Positions 44,536-54,515 of a stretch of 64,000 nt of DNA are shown piece by piece. The translations under genes and the position numbers were made by a program. Source of the stretch: AC-32 sp963755635 (GTDB lineage Bacteria; Actinomycetota; Thermoleophilia; Gaiellales; Gaiellaceae); assembly GCA_963755635.1 (NCBI GenBank), contig CAVWKS010000036.1, positions 372,001 to 436,000 on the forward strand. The letters are read 5' to 3'. Each line of letters opens with the position of its first letter. Position 1 is the stretch's first letter. The notes beneath the pieces are model-generated. The model was not told where the DNA came from and did no database searches. It saw nothing but the letters and a program-made list of their open reading frames with translations.

Positions 44536-45063
44536 CTACTTGCCGTACCCGCCGTACCCGCCGCCGCCGGTCGAGCCCGAGCCGCCGTTCGTCCCGGTCG
44601 GGGGGGCGCCGCCGCCGCCCGACGTGACGAGCGCGCCGGCCATGCCCGACGACTTGTGGAACTTGCAGTAGAACGAGACCGAGCCCGAGGCCGGCATCGT
44701 GACCGTCACCTTGGCGCTCTTGCCCGGGGCGATCACCTTGTCGATCCCCTGCGAGTCGATCGTGAAGCTGTGCTCGACCGAGCCCTCGTTCTGGAGCTCG
44801 ATAGTGACCTGCTGGCCGCCCTTGCCCTTCAGGATCGTCGGGCTGAAGTAGTAGTCGTTGACCTTGATCTTCGTCTCGCCGGTCACGATCTGCGTGCCGT
44901 GGTTGTTCGCCTGGATGCCGGCCGCGTTGACCTGACCGCCGCTGCCGCCGGAGCCGGCCGACTGGGACGTCGTGCCCTTCGAGCCACCGCCGTACCCGCC
45001 GCCGCAGCCGGCGGCCGCAGCGGTAAGCCCGGCGATTGCGAGGGTCAGCAGTGCGCGCTTCAT
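44536..45063 (-). CDS. Cupredoxin-domain lipoprotein
   Basis: A 175-residue exported protein. The lipobox ends AAAGCGGG (Cys about 20), followed by a Gly/Ser linker, then a plastocyanin-like domain with type 1 copper ligands His in EHSFTI, Cys and His in FYCKFHK and Met in SSGMAG, then a Gly-rich tail ending GGGGYGGYGK. It probably shuttles electrons or binds copper outside the membrane; redox partners are not evident in the window. The low-complexity tail is unusual. Confidence 0.85.
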   Translation of the reverse strand: MKRALLTLAIAGLTAAAAGCGGGYGGGSKGTTSQSAGSGGSGGQVNAAGIQANNHGTQIVTGETKIKVNDYYFSPTILKGKGGQQVTIELQNEGSVEHSFTIDSQGIDKVIAPGKSAKVTVTMPASGSVSFYCKFHKSSGMAGALVTSGGGGAPPTGTNGGSGSTGGGGYGGYGK

Positions 45064-45128
45064 CTGACCTGTTCTACGGCTGATCCTGCCGCTCGGTTTG
45101 CCACGCGGCGTGCCGTGGAGCCTCCGCT

Positions 45129-45800
45129 TCAGACCTTGGTCAGGTCGCTGTCCGGCTGCGGGACGATGCGGATGTAGGGCTTCGGCGAGTCCCACTCCCC
45201 GAAGATCTCCTTCGCCTCGTCGTCCGAGACCGAACCGGCGATGATGACGTCTTCGCCGTGCTTCCAGTTGACCGGCGTCGCGACCTTGTGCTGCGCTGTC
45301 AGCTGCAGCGAGTCGATCACCCGCAGCACCTCGTCGAAGTTGCGCCCGGTCGTCATCGGGTAGACGAGGATCAGCTTGACCTTCTTGTCGGGCCCGATCA
45401 CGAAGACGTTGCGGACGGTCTGGTTGTCCGCCGGTGTCCGCTCCTTCGGGTCGCCCGAGACCTCGGCATCGAGCATCCCGTAGGCCTTCGAGATCTTGAA
45501 GTCCGGATCGCCGGCGATCGGATAATTCGGGGCCTCTCCCTGCGTCTCCTCGATGTCCTTCGCCCACCGCTCGTGGTCGGCGGTCGAGTCGACCGAGAGG
45601 CCCATGATCTTGACGTTGCGCTTGTCGAACTCCGGCTTGACCTTCGCCATGTAGCCGAGCTCGGTCGTGCAGACGGGCGTGAAATCCTTCGGATGCGAGA
45701 AGAGCACCGCCCACGAGTCGCCGATCCAGTCGTGGAAACGGATAGGCCCTTCGGTCGTCTGCGCCTCGAAGTCGGGCGCGGTGTCGCCAAGCCGCAACAT
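45129..45800 (-). CDS. 1-Cys peroxiredoxin (Prx6 type)
   Basis: Peroxide-reducing enzyme, 223 residues, beginning MLRLGDTAPDFEAQTTEGPI. The peroxidatic cysteine is Cys44 in FTPVCTTE, with GLSVDSTADHERW and the Prx6-type C-terminal extension containing VATPVNWKHGEDVII and RIVPQPD. AAAGGAGAG lies 6-7 nt before ATG 45800, a canonical ribosome-binding site, so the longer frame is rejected. It is divergent from the GATase-like gene. Confidence 0.95.
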   Translation of the reverse strand: MLRLGDTAPDFEAQTTEGPIRFHDWIGDSWAVLFSHPKDFTPVCTTELGYMAKVKPEFDKRNVKIMGLSVDSTADHERWAKDIEETQGEAPNYPIAGDPDFKISKAYGMLDAEVSGDPKERTPADNQTVRNVFVIGPDKKVKLILVYPMTTGRNFDEVLRVIDSLQLTAQHKVATPVNWKHGEDVIIAGSVSDDEAKEIFGEWDSPKPYIRIVPQPDSDLTKV

Positions 45801-45838
45801 CGGTCTCTCCTTTGCCGGGTGGTGTGCAAGCCTACGCG

Positions 45839-46561
45839 ATGGGCGACATGCGACCAATCGTCGGGATCACCACCTACGTCACCACGGCAACCTACGGTGC
45901 TTGGGAGGAAGAGACCGCGCTCGTGCCGGCCGACTACGTGCGCGTCATCGAGCGCGCCGGCGGCCGCCCGCTGCTGATTCCGCCGAGCGAGAAGGGCCTC
46001 GAGGAGACGCTCAGCGTCCTCGACGCCCTCATCCTCTCCGGCGGCTCGGACCTCGACCCGGGCATCTACGGCCACGAGCCGCATCCGGAGACCGGCGGCG
46101 TGCACGAGGAGCGCGACCGGGCGGAGCTGGCGCTGCTCCACGGCGCGCTCGAGCGCGATCTGCCGCTGCTCGCCGTCTGCCGCGGGAGCCAGATCCTGAA
46201 CGTCGGCCTTGGCGGCGATCTCGTCCAGCATCTCCCCGACCTGGTCGGCCACGACGAGCACAAGCACACGCCCGGCGAGTACGCCGACCACGACGTGACG
46301 CTCGAGCCCGGGACGCGCCTCGCCGCGCTGCTCGGCGACCGCGCACCGGTCAAGTCGCACCACCACCAGGGCTTCGGCCGGCTCGGCAAGGGCCTGCGAG
46401 AGGCCGCGCGGGCCGACGACGGAACGCTCGAGGCACTCGAAGACCCCGCACGCCGCTTCACGTTCGGGGTCCTCTGGCATCCCGAGGCGGGCGAGGACCA
46501 GCGCCTGTTCGAAGCGCTCGTCGAGGAAGCGCGCCGCTACCGCAGCGAGCGGCCCTCCTAG
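45839..46561 (+). CDS. Gamma-glutamyl-GABA hydrolase-like class I amidotransferase
   Basis: PuuD/peptidase C26-type enzyme, 240 residues from ATG 45839 (ATG 45848 is also possible). The nucleophile is Cys114 in LLAVCRGSQILNVGLGG, LILSGGSDLDPGIYG precedes it, and the His-Pro-Glu of the triad is in GVLWHPEAGEDQRLF. Such enzymes hydrolyse gamma-glutamyl amides in polyamine or Glu metabolism; the substrate here is not known. Standalone gene. Confidence 0.88.
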   Translation: MGDMRPIVGITTYVTTATYGAWEEETALVPADYVRVIERAGGRPLLIPPSEKGLEETLSVLDALILSGGSDLDPGIYGHEPHPETGGVHEERDRAELALLHGALERDLPLLAVCRGSQILNVGLGGDLVQHLPDLVGHDEHKHTPGEYADHDVTLEPGTRLAALLGDRAPVKSHHHQGFGRLGKGLREAARADDGTLEALEDPARRFTFGVLWHPEAGEDQRLFEALVEEARRYRSERPS

Positions 46562-46606
46562 ACCTTCGCCGCAGCCCCCGCTACCGTTTTCGTGGGAGGG
46601 TCACTG

Positions 46607-48376
46607 TTGAAGCGGGTTCAAACGATCTTGCAGGCGCGCGAGACGCTCTACCTCGGGGCGGTCGTCGGGGCGTCGACCGTGATCAGCTACGGCATCCACG
46701 GCTGGCACGCCTGGATCGCGTGGCTCTGGCTCGCCGCGCTCGTGCTCATCTCGGCCCACCTCTTCGTGACGAGCGGCAAGCTCGGACGCCCCGCGTGGCA
46801 GGACGTGGCCGCGCCGTTCGGCCTGATCGCGGTCTTCGCGCCGCTCTACCTGGTGCGGCTGGCCGAATGGCCGTTCCAGGTGAGCTCGGACGAGGTCGCG
46901 ATCATGAGCTACGCGAAGCAGTACGCCGCCTACCACCATCCCGACCTCTTCGGCCTGAGCACGTACTTCGGCGACCCCACCGGCCAGCTCGTCGTCTGGG
47001 GCAAGCTCGGCAACCTCTTCGGCGGCGTCACCTTGGAGCACATGCGGCTGCTGCACGCGCTCGCCGGGCTCTTGATCATCGCGGTGTCGTACGTCTTCTT
47101 CCGCCAGCTCCTGTCGCGGGGCTGGGCACTGCTCGCCTCCGCGCTGCTCGGGCTCGACCACGCCTTTCTGATGATGAGCCGGATGGCGATGCGGGAGAAC
47201 CTGCCGGTGCTGGTCGAGCTGGTCGCGTTCGCCCTGCTCCTGCTCGGCCTGCGCAAGCAGAACCGCTTCGCGACCTTCGTCGGCGGCGCGGTCGCGGGGC
47301 TCGGCTTCTACGTCCACTTCTCGGGGCGCATGATCTTCCCCCTCTGGATCGTCTTCCTGGCAGTCCTGGCGCTCGCCTACCGCGGGCAGCTCGGGCTCGG
47401 CAGCATCCTCCGCGTCGGCGCCGTCTCAGCCGCGGCCTTCGCGCTGGTCGCGACGCCCTACCTGATCGCCTACCAGAAGGCGCCCGCGACCCTCAAGCAG
47501 CACCAGCGGGAGTCGCTCCTGCTCACCTCGGCCGGGCGCAAGCTCCAGCAAGGCTGGGTGTTCGCGCCGACCGAGTGGGCCGGCTACAAGCGGAACGTCG
47601 TGAACGGACTGACCGCGTTCAACTACGGCCGGGTCGACCACGCCTGGATCTACAAGGACTACGGCCACGGCATCGTCGACCCGCTGACCGGAGTGCTGCT
47701 CTGGCTCGGCGCTCTGGCGATGATCGTCCGTGCCGTGCGCCGCCGCGGGCCGCCGTGGGCGCTGCTCCCGCTGTCCTCGTTCCTCGTGCTCTGGCTCTCG
47801 TACGCGTTCCTGGTCGGCCAGGCGCCGGACTACTCACGGATGCTGATCATCCTGCCGTTCGTCGCCTACCTCGTCACCGAGGCCTTGCGCGCCGCGGCGG
47901 AGCTCGCGCCCCGTCTCGTCGTGCTCCCTCGACTGCTCGCGCCCGCCTTGCCGATCGCCGCCGCTGCGCTGCTCGCGATCGGGATCTGGAACGGCGTGAT
48001 CGGCTGGGACTACATCCACAAGGGCCAGGTCACCGGCGACGACATCGGCGGCACCGGCCGCTACGTCGAGCGCCACAGCCGCAACCCGAACGAGCACTTC
48101 TACCTCGCGGCCAACGACGGCGCCCCGTACTTCGTCTGGGGCTGGCCCTCGATCTGGGAGGACCGCCTGCGCATCTTCGCCGCGAACGACGCGCAGATCG
48201 GCGGCGTGATCGACCCGACCAGCCTGGGCCGGTTCGTCGCGCCCCCGCCGTTCATCGTCTTCATGCGCTCCGACCTCTGGAGCCAGCAAGCCCAGGCGTT
48301 CATGGCGCGCTACCCGCAGGCGCGCACGGACAACATCACGCCTGACGGCCGCCTGATCGCCGTCGACGTGACGTAG
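46607..48376 (+). CDS. GT39/ArnT-like membrane glycosyltransferase
   Basis: About 589 residues with some 12 TM helices. The first extracytoplasmic loop contains the acidic motif QVSSDEVAIMSYAKQY (position of the DE/DD catalytic residues of PMT-type enzymes), then HYHFS-like FYVHFSGRM and a C-terminal soluble domain with GDDIGGTGRYVERHS. It transfers a polyprenyl-linked sugar, to protein or lipid. TTG 46607 is preferred because GGGAGGG (46594-46600) is 6 nt upstream; GTG 46592 lies at the edge of that SD. It ends at a strong bidirectional hairpin. Confidence 0.82.
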   Translation: MKRVQTILQARETLYLGAVVGASTVISYGIHGWHAWIAWLWLAALVLISAHLFVTSGKLGRPAWQDVAAPFGLIAVFAPLYLVRLAEWPFQVSSDEVAIMSYAKQYAAYHHPDLFGLSTYFGDPTGQLVVWGKLGNLFGGVTLEHMRLLHALAGLLIIAVSYVFFRQLLSRGWALLASALLGLDHAFLMMSRMAMRENLPVLVELVAFALLLLGLRKQNRFATFVGGAVAGLGFYVHFSGRMIFPLWIVFLAVLALAYRGQLGLGSILRVGAVSAAAFALVATPYLIAYQKAPATLKQHQRESLLLTSAGRKLQQGWVFAPTEWAGYKRNVVNGLTAFNYGRVDHAWIYKDYGHGIVDPLTGVLLWLGALAMIVRAVRRRGPPWALLPLSSFLVLWLSYAFLVGQAPDYSRMLIILPFVAYLVTEALRAAAELAPRLVVLPRLLAPALPIAAAALLAIGIWNGVIGWDYIHKGQVTGDDIGGTGRYVERHSRNPNEHFYLAANDGAPYFVWGWPSIWEDRLRIFAANDAQIGGVIDPTSLGRFVAPPPFIVFMRSDLWSQQAQAFMARYPQARTDNITPDGRLIAVDVT

Positions 48377-48393
48377 GCGAGCTCGCCACAAAA

Positions 48394-48423
48394 GCGAGAG
48401 GCGCCGTCTCCGGCGCCTCTCGC
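48394..48423. terminator. Bidirectional terminator hairpin
   Basis: GCGAGAGGCGCC (48394-48405), loop GTCTCC, GGCGCCTCTCGC (48412-48423): a perfect 12-bp stem between convergent genes. On minus it is followed by TTTT, an intrinsic terminator for the polyproline protein gene; on plus it closes the glycosyltransferase gene. Confidence 0.8.
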
Positions 48424-48443
48424 GGTTCCGCTCGGATGACGCG

Positions 48444-50708
48444 CTAGGGCGTCAGGTCGATCCCGCTCGTCGAGCCGGCCACGCCGTTCGTGGAGAAGGC
48501 GTAGTGCACGGTCGACGGGTTCGGTGCGGTCTGGCTCTTGACCGCGGACGTGCTCAGCCTGAGACGGATGTAGTACGTCCCGGCCGACGCGCCGTTCCAC
48601 TGCAGCGTGAAGCTGCCGTTGCCCGGGGCCGCGGTCACGGTCGCGCCCGAGACGCTCGTGCAGCTTGCGGTGTAGACCGCGGTGCCGTTGCCGAGGCCGA
48701 ACAGCGTGCTGAAGTTGCCCGTCGTGATCGACTGCCCGATCACGGCCGAGTTGGAGCCGGCCGACCCGCTCAGGGCCACCCAGTAGAGGAAGCCGCCGGG
48801 GGTCACCTTCGAGATCCGGCCGTTCCGGACCGTGTACCGGACCGAAGCCAGCGTCTGTGCCGTGCCGCCTGAGAACTGCGAGCAGGTCGCGCCGGTGGAC
48901 GTGATCTGGCTGACCACCGGAGGAGGCGGCGGTGGTGGTGGTGGTGGCGGCGGTGGTGGCGGCGGCGGAGGTGGCGGTGGCGGTGGAGGCGGCGGTGGCG
49001 GAGGCGGTGGCGGTGGCGGCGGCGGTGGCGGTGGCGGTGGCGGCGATGAGCAGCCGGGGAACTCGAAGCTCCCGATCCTCGTGCGCCAGTTGAACGACGA
49101 CGAGCCCGAGGGGTAGTACTCGTTCGTGTACCAGAAGGTGCAGTCGTTGCTCGGGTCGACGGTCAGGTCGCTGTAGTCGCCCCAGCGGTTGCTGGTGCCG
49201 GTCTGGCTGCCGGCGCCGGCGAACAGCGTCGCCTCGCCCTGCGCGAGCTGGTTGAGCGGATCGGTCACGAGCCGGCCCGCGTAGCGCAGCTGAGGCACCG
49301 TGGCCGCGCTCGACGCGCTGAAGCCGAGCGCGAGGTCGCCCATGTGGTCCATGGCCGCGCTGCCCATCCAGCGCCAGGTCGAGTCGGGTTGGTACGTGCT
49401 CTGCTGGTAGACGGTGACCGGCCCGGAGGTGACGTTGCGGAGCTCGAGCCAGCGAATCCCGGCGACACCGCCGGAGTTGACCGTGTAGTTCGTCACGAGC
49501 GACTCGTGGTCGCCGAAGTTGCGATACGCGGCCCGGAACATGAAGCGGTCGGCGAGCCCGTCGAGGCTCGACCCGTTCGGCTCGGGGACACACGCTCGCG
49601 TCACCGGGCAGAGCTGCGTGAAGCCGGCTGCAGCAGGCGCTGCAAAGAGCGTGAAGCTCGAGTTCGCCGGCGTGGCCCAGTCGACGTGGAAGTGGTAGAT
49701 GCGGTACGCGCCCGCGTTCGGCCACTCGACGAAGGTCTCGGGCGCCCCGGCCGGCGGCGGCGTGCTGCCGTCGAGATCTGCCGGCAGGTAGGCCTCTTCC
49801 GAGGAGCCGCCCGTCACTCCGGTCGTGACGAAGCTGGCCGCGCTCCCGGACAACATCGCCGAGCGGTTGAACGCGAACGGCTGCGGCCCGAGGAAGGCGG
49901 TACCGGACGAGTTGAAGACGTTCATGCTCATGTAGAAGGCATCCGGCCAGACGGCGAGCTTGGGGTAGTCGAAGAAGTTCGAGCCGAGGTGGAAGCCGTA
50001 GCGGTACCAGCTGCCGGTCGCGTCGCTCGTCGTCGAGACGGCGATGCACTCGTCGGTCGGGACCGAGGAGCCGGCGAACTGCGTGATCACCCAGCGGTTG
50101 GCGAGCTGGTCGTAGAGGACGACCGGGTCGCCGTCGCCGGCGTTCTGGCAGACGCCGCCGAAGCCGCTCCAGAGCGTCGTGATCGCGGCCGGCCCGTAGA
50201 CCGAGGCGCCGGTCGACTTGTCGAAGACCTGGAAGCCCTCGTTGACGATCTGGACGTACTGGGTCGCGCCGACCTCGCCGTTCGTGTCCGGCGGCGCGCA
50301 GTTGCAGCCGACGCCTGGGAACGGAATCCCGTCGAAGTTGTGCGTCGGCGAGGGCATGTTCGGCGCGGCCAGTGACTGCTGGACGACCGTGTCCTTCGCG
50401 TTGACGTGGCGGCCGACGTGCGGGTTCGCAGCGGCTTCGCGCTCGGGCATCGGCTTGAGCGGCATCGCCGGCGTGCTGCGAAGCGTCGCCGAGACGTCGT
50501 TCTTGTACGACTGGCCGACGAGGACGCGCCCGTGTGCCCCCTGGAGCGCGGTCGGCAAAGCGGTCGAGTTGACGGCAGGCGCGGGGCGCTGAGGCGCACC
50601 CGCGAGGACGACCGTCGCCTGGATCAGCCCGGCAACGGCGAGCAGTCCGACGACGACTCCGACCCGCCGCTTGGTAGCGAGTTTGACGAGCTTCCGCCGG
50701 TGGATCAT
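48444..50708 (-). CDS. Secreted protein with 42-proline linker, function unknown
   Basis: A 754-residue exported protein. A basic N-terminus and hydrophobic helix (about 14-34) precede a large domain (about 90-545) with CNCAPPDTNGEVGATQYVQI, DGDPVVLYDQLANRWVIT and SNRWGDYSDLTVDPSNDCTF, resembling secreted bacterial proteins of unknown role and possibly a beta-propeller. An uninterrupted run of 42 prolines follows, then a C-terminal domain of about 165 residues with conserved Cys (ATCSQFSG, TASCTSV) and NGSFTLQWNGASAGTYYIRL. GGGAGG lies 5 nt before ATG 50708, so longer frames are rejected. The polyproline linker probably spans the wall. Confidence 0.82.
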   Translation of the reverse strand: MIHRRKLVKLATKRRVGVVVGLLAVAGLIQATVVLAGAPQRPAPAVNSTALPTALQGAHGRVLVGQSYKNDVSATLRSTPAMPLKPMPEREAAANPHVGRHVNAKDTVVQQSLAAPNMPSPTHNFDGIPFPGVGCNCAPPDTNGEVGATQYVQIVNEGFQVFDKSTGASVYGPAAITTLWSGFGGVCQNAGDGDPVVLYDQLANRWVITQFAGSSVPTDECIAVSTTSDATGSWYRYGFHLGSNFFDYPKLAVWPDAFYMSMNVFNSSGTAFLGPQPFAFNRSAMLSGSAASFVTTGVTGGSSEEAYLPADLDGSTPPPAGAPETFVEWPNAGAYRIYHFHVDWATPANSSFTLFAAPAAAGFTQLCPVTRACVPEPNGSSLDGLADRFMFRAAYRNFGDHESLVTNYTVNSGGVAGIRWLELRNVTSGPVTVYQQSTYQPDSTWRWMGSAAMDHMGDLALGFSASSAATVPQLRYAGRLVTDPLNQLAQGEATLFAGAGSQTGTSNRWGDYSDLTVDPSNDCTFWYTNEYYPSGSSSFNWRTRIGSFEFPGCSSPPPPPPPPPPPPPPPPPPPPPPPPPPPPPPPPPPPPPPPPPPVVSQITSTGATCSQFSGGTAQTLASVRYTVRNGRISKVTPGGFLYWVALSGSAGSNSAVIGQSITTGNFSTLFGLGNGTAVYTASCTSVSGATVTAAPGNGSFTLQWNGASAGTYYIRLRLSTSAVKSQTAPNPSTVHYAFSTNGVAGSTSGIDLTP
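48918..49043. repeat. Trinucleotide repeat encoding 42 consecutive prolines
   Basis: 126 bases of CGG/TGG/AGG triplets on plus (CCG/CCA/CCT on minus) with no interruption. Mixed codons (CCG, CCA, two CCT) mean it is not a pure microsatellite. The length may vary between isolates. Translation should require EF-P. Confidence 0.9.
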
Positions 50709-50860
50709 GGGTGCCTCCCGGATTCGTGTGAACGCAGCCCGCGGCGAAGGGACCCCTGCTGGGCGAACTGCTTGACGGCCGACTGGATTTAACACACTCG
50801 CCCGGCCGCTGGCAATCGCTCGTTTGGGCACCGTCAGCACCGCGCTGAGAGGATCCGATC

Positions 50861-53546
50861 GTGCTCGAGGCGCTCGATCGCCGGCTCGTCGCCGTGATGT
50901 TCACGGACATGGTCGGCTACACGGCCCTGCTGCAGGCGGACGAGCAGGCGGGGCTCGACAAGCGCGAGCGGTACGTCAGTGCGCTCGAGACGCACCACGA
51001 CGCCTGCGGAGGGACGATCGTGCAGCGGCTCGGCGACGGCAGCATGAGCATGTTCCCGAGCTCGCTCGCCGCGGTGCAGGCCGCGGTGGCCATCCAGCAG
51101 GAGCTTGCGGCACAGGACGTCCAGGTCCGGATCGGCCTCCACGTCGGCGAGGTGATCATCGAGCCCGAGCGCCTCACCGGCGAGGCGGTGAACATCGCCG
51201 CCCGGATCGAGTCCTTCGCTGTGCCCGGCGGCGTGCTGCTGTCCGAGGCGGCGTACGACCAGATCAAGAACCGCAGCGAGATCACCGTGGTGCGCCTGGG
51301 ACAGTTCAAGCTGAAGAACGTCGGGCGGCCGTTCGAGCTCTGCGCCGTGGAGGCCGACGGGCTGGTGGTGCCGGATCCGGCGGCGCTCACGGGCAAGGGC
51401 GAACGGTTCGCGCTCCCGGCCAACCTGCCCCGGCCGTCCGCGCCTGTGCTCGGCCGGGCGGCCGACCTGGCGTCGCTGGTCGAGCTCGTCCGCGAGCACC
51501 GGGTCGTCACGATCACGGGCCCCGGCGGCGTCGGCAAGACGCGCATCGTGGTGGAGCTCGGCGGGCTGCTCGCGCCCGAGTTCCCGGACGGCGTCGCGTT
51601 CATCCCGTTCGCCGACATCACGGAGGCCGACGGACTTCGTCCCCGCTCTCGCCGAGGCTCTGGACGTCAAGGAGGCCGAGGGACGAACGCTGGGCGAAGG
51701 GCTCGTCACCCTGATCGGCGACAGAGAAGCGCTTCTGCTCCTGGACAACCTGGAGCAGGTCGTGTCGGCCGCTCCCGAGGTGGCAGCGCTGATCGAGCGC
51801 TGTCCCGGCCTGCGGATCGTGACCACCAGCAGGACGCCGCTCAGGATCGCCGCCGAGCGCGAGCACGCGCTCGCACCGCTCGAGCTTTCCCCTGCGATCG
51901 CGCTGTTCGTCGAGCGCGCACAGACGGCGAAGGGCTCATTCGAGCTCACGCCCGAGAACACGGCTGCCGTCACCGAGGTCTGTCAGCGCCTCGACGGCCT
52001 GCCTCTTGCCATCGAGCTCGCCGCCGCACGGCTGCGGCTGCTGTCACCGGAGGCGCTCCTCGAACGGCTCGACCACGCGCTCGACGTGCTCACCTCGAGC
52101 CAGCGCGACGCGCACGAGCGGCAGCAGACCCTGCGCGCGACGATCGACTGGAGCCACTCCCTCCTCGAGGAATCGGAACAGCGCGTGTTCCAGCGCATGG
52201 CGGTCTTCGCAGGAGGGTGCACGTTCGAGGACGCCGAGGCCGTCTGCGCCGACCCCGGCGACGGCATCCTCGACGAGCTCGAGTCGCTCGTCGACAAGGG
52301 GCTCGTTCAGGCGGACGCCGTCGGCAACCGGCTTCGGCTCCTGCAGACGATCCGCGAGTTCGCCCGCGAGCGGCTCGACGCCGCAGGCGAGACTGACGAA
52401 ATCGCGCTGAGGCACGCGCGCCGGTACGCCGAGATCGTTCGGGACATCCGCGACGGAATCGAGGGCACCGATCAAGTCGGGTCGGTCGAACGCGGCATCG
52501 GCGAGGAGGGAAACATCCAGGAGGCGCTCGACACGCTCCTGGCAGCCGCGCGATCTGGGAACGCGACTGCCTGCGAGAGCGGTCTGCAGCTGTGCGGCGA
52601 CCTTTGGATGTACTGGCACATTCGCGGCAAGAACCTCACCGCGCGGGAGTACGCAACGTCCTTCCTCGACGCCGACAGCGTCGGCTCTCCCACTGTCGGA
52701 CGCGCGGGCGCGCTGATCACCGCGGGACTGTCGTCGTGGATACTCGGACAGTTCGAGCGGGCGAATGAGGAATGGGCCAACGCGCACCGCATCGCGATCG
52801 AGCTGAAAGCCGGCCGCGAGCTCTGCCTTGCTGCGCTTGCGCTCGGCCTGGGGCTGCTCGGAATCGATCTGGAAACGGCGCTCGAGCGGATGAGCGAGGC
52901 GATCGAGAGCGGCCGGGCGCTCGGCTTCGCCTGGGGCGAGGGATTTGCGCTGTCGTTCGACGGCCTTCTGCACAGCCTCGCCGGGGACGTCACGACCGCG
53001 AAGAAGAGGTACTCCGAAGCGCTCGAGATCCACCGCGAGCTGGGCGACCAGCAGGGGGCCGGAATGACGCTCGGCGGCCTCGCCGCGCTTGCAGCTCGGG
53101 ACGGTGGCCCCGCGCTCGACCTCTACGAGCAATCGCTCGACGCATTCCAGGCGATCGGAGACCGAGCAGAGATGGCCCGGATCCTCTCCGAGACCGCCTG
53201 GACGCACATCCGGCACGGCGACTCGGCGCTCGCACGCGGCTACTTCCTCGACTCGGTGCAGGCCTACACCGACGTCGCCAGCGTGCGCGGAGTCGGGCTC
53301 TCCCTGATCGGGCTCGCGGCCGCTACGGCGATCGAGCACCGGCCGGAGGAGGCCGTCCAGATCGCCGCAGCAGCGGAGATCTATGCCCAGCAGGAAGGCA
53401 TCGTCAACGTCTACTCCGACGAGACCCCGGGGCGCGAGTTCGTCGAACAGGCCCGAGCGGAGCTCTCTGCCGACGAGATCGCCCGGGCCACAGAGGCCGG
53501 CAGCAGGCTCACGATCTCGGAAGCACTCGCCCTGGCCACGCCCTGA
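50861..53546 (+). CDS. Class III cyclase / NB-ARC ATPase / TPR regulator, frameshifted
   Basis: An 894-residue multidomain regulator after removing one base near 51632. Residues about 8-165: nucleotide cyclase domain with metal Asps in FTDMVGYT and LGDGSMSMF, and GEAVNIAARIES transition-state residues. About 195-480: NB-ARC/STAND ATPase with Walker A GPGGVGKTR, Walker B ALLLLDNLEQV and TTSRTPL, GLPLAIELAAARL. The rest is TPR-like helices to the C-terminus. GAGAGGA lies about 7 nt before GTG 50861. It leads an operon with the OCD-like gene (1-base overlap), so a regulatory link is plausible. Confidence 0.87.
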
Positions 53547-54515
53547 TGGCGGTCCTCGTCCTCAGCCAGCAAGAGGTCGAGCAGCTACTCGACATGGAGG
53601 GCTGCATCGAGGCGATGGCGTCCGCGCTGTCCTCGCTCGCGCGCGGTGAGGTCCACATGCCGCTCAGGTTCATCTTCAAGCCCGGAGACGAGCCGAGCCT
53701 CATCGGACTGATGCCGGCCCACCGCGCCGGCGGCTCGGCGCTCTACTCGCTGAAGACGGTGTGCGTCTTCCCGGACAACCCGCAGCGCGGCCTCGACGCG
53801 CACCAGGGCACGGTCACGCTCTTCGACGGCGAGACGGGCGAGGTGCAGGCGCTGATGAACGCTTCCGCGATCACCGCGATCCGGACGGCGGCGGTCTCGG
53901 CGGTCGCGACGCGCCTCCTCGCGCGGGAGGATGCGCGCGAGCTCGGCGTGCTCGGCGCCGGTGTGCAGGCGCGCTCGCACCTCGAGGCGCTGCGGCTCGT
54001 CCGCGACTTCGACCGCGTTCAGGATCTACAGCCCGACCGCGGAGCACGCGGCCGCGCTCGCCGACGAGGCCGGAGCAGAGGCAGTCGGCAGCGCGGAGGA
54101 ATGCGTGCGCGGCGCCGACGTGGTGGTCGCCGCAACGAGCTCGCTCGAGCCGGTGCTGGAGCGGGAGTGGCTGAAGGAGGGCGCGCACGTGAACTCGGTC
54201 GGCGGGCGGCCGCCCCTGATGCGCGAGCTCGACGCGGCGACGATCGCCGCGTCGTCGTTCTTCGTCGACCGGCGCGAGTCAGCGGAAGCCGAGGCCGGCG
54301 ACTACCGCGAGGCGCTCGAAGCGGGCGCGATCGGCTCCGGCCACATCAAGGCGGAGATCGGCGAGGTGCTGATCGGCGCCTCGCCCGGCCGCACGGGGCC
54401 CGGCGAGCTGACGGTCTTTCGTTCGCTTGGCCTCGCTGTCGAGGATCTCGCCGCCGCCGAGTACGTCGTCCGCCGGGCCCGAGAGACCGGCGCCGGCGCC
54501 GAGGTCGCGTTCTGA
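53546..54515 (+). CDS. Ornithine cyclodeaminase/mu-crystallin family, frameshifted
   Basis: NAD(P)-dependent OCD-fold enzyme, 322 residues after removing one base near 54017. It begins MAVLVLSQQEVEQLLDMEGC, has HMPLRFIFKPGDEPS, TVTLFDGETGEVQALM, TAAVSAVATRLLA, then GVLGAGVQARSHLEAL (dinucleotide motif), RIYSPTAEHAAAL and HIKAEIGEVLIG. The family includes ornithine cyclodeaminase, alanine dehydrogenase and imine reductases; the substrate is open. ATG overlaps the regulator stop (TGATG), and its stop overlaps the PLP gene (CTGA). Confidence 0.85.

Noticed and set aside
48832..49116. Plus-strand glycine-rich frame with 43 glycines
   Set aside because: It is the antisense shadow of the polyproline codons; it has no start signal and no conserved flanks.
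50709..50860. Possible small gene or RNA in the divergent gap before the cyclase gene
   Set aside because: Apart from the two ribosome-binding sites I see no structure, repeat or start-stop pair with support.
48310..50910. Very long minus-strand frame of 866 codons over the polyproline gene
   Set aside because: It is Arg-rich frame-shadow translation typical of high-GC DNA; the motif-bearing frame is the one at 48444-50708.
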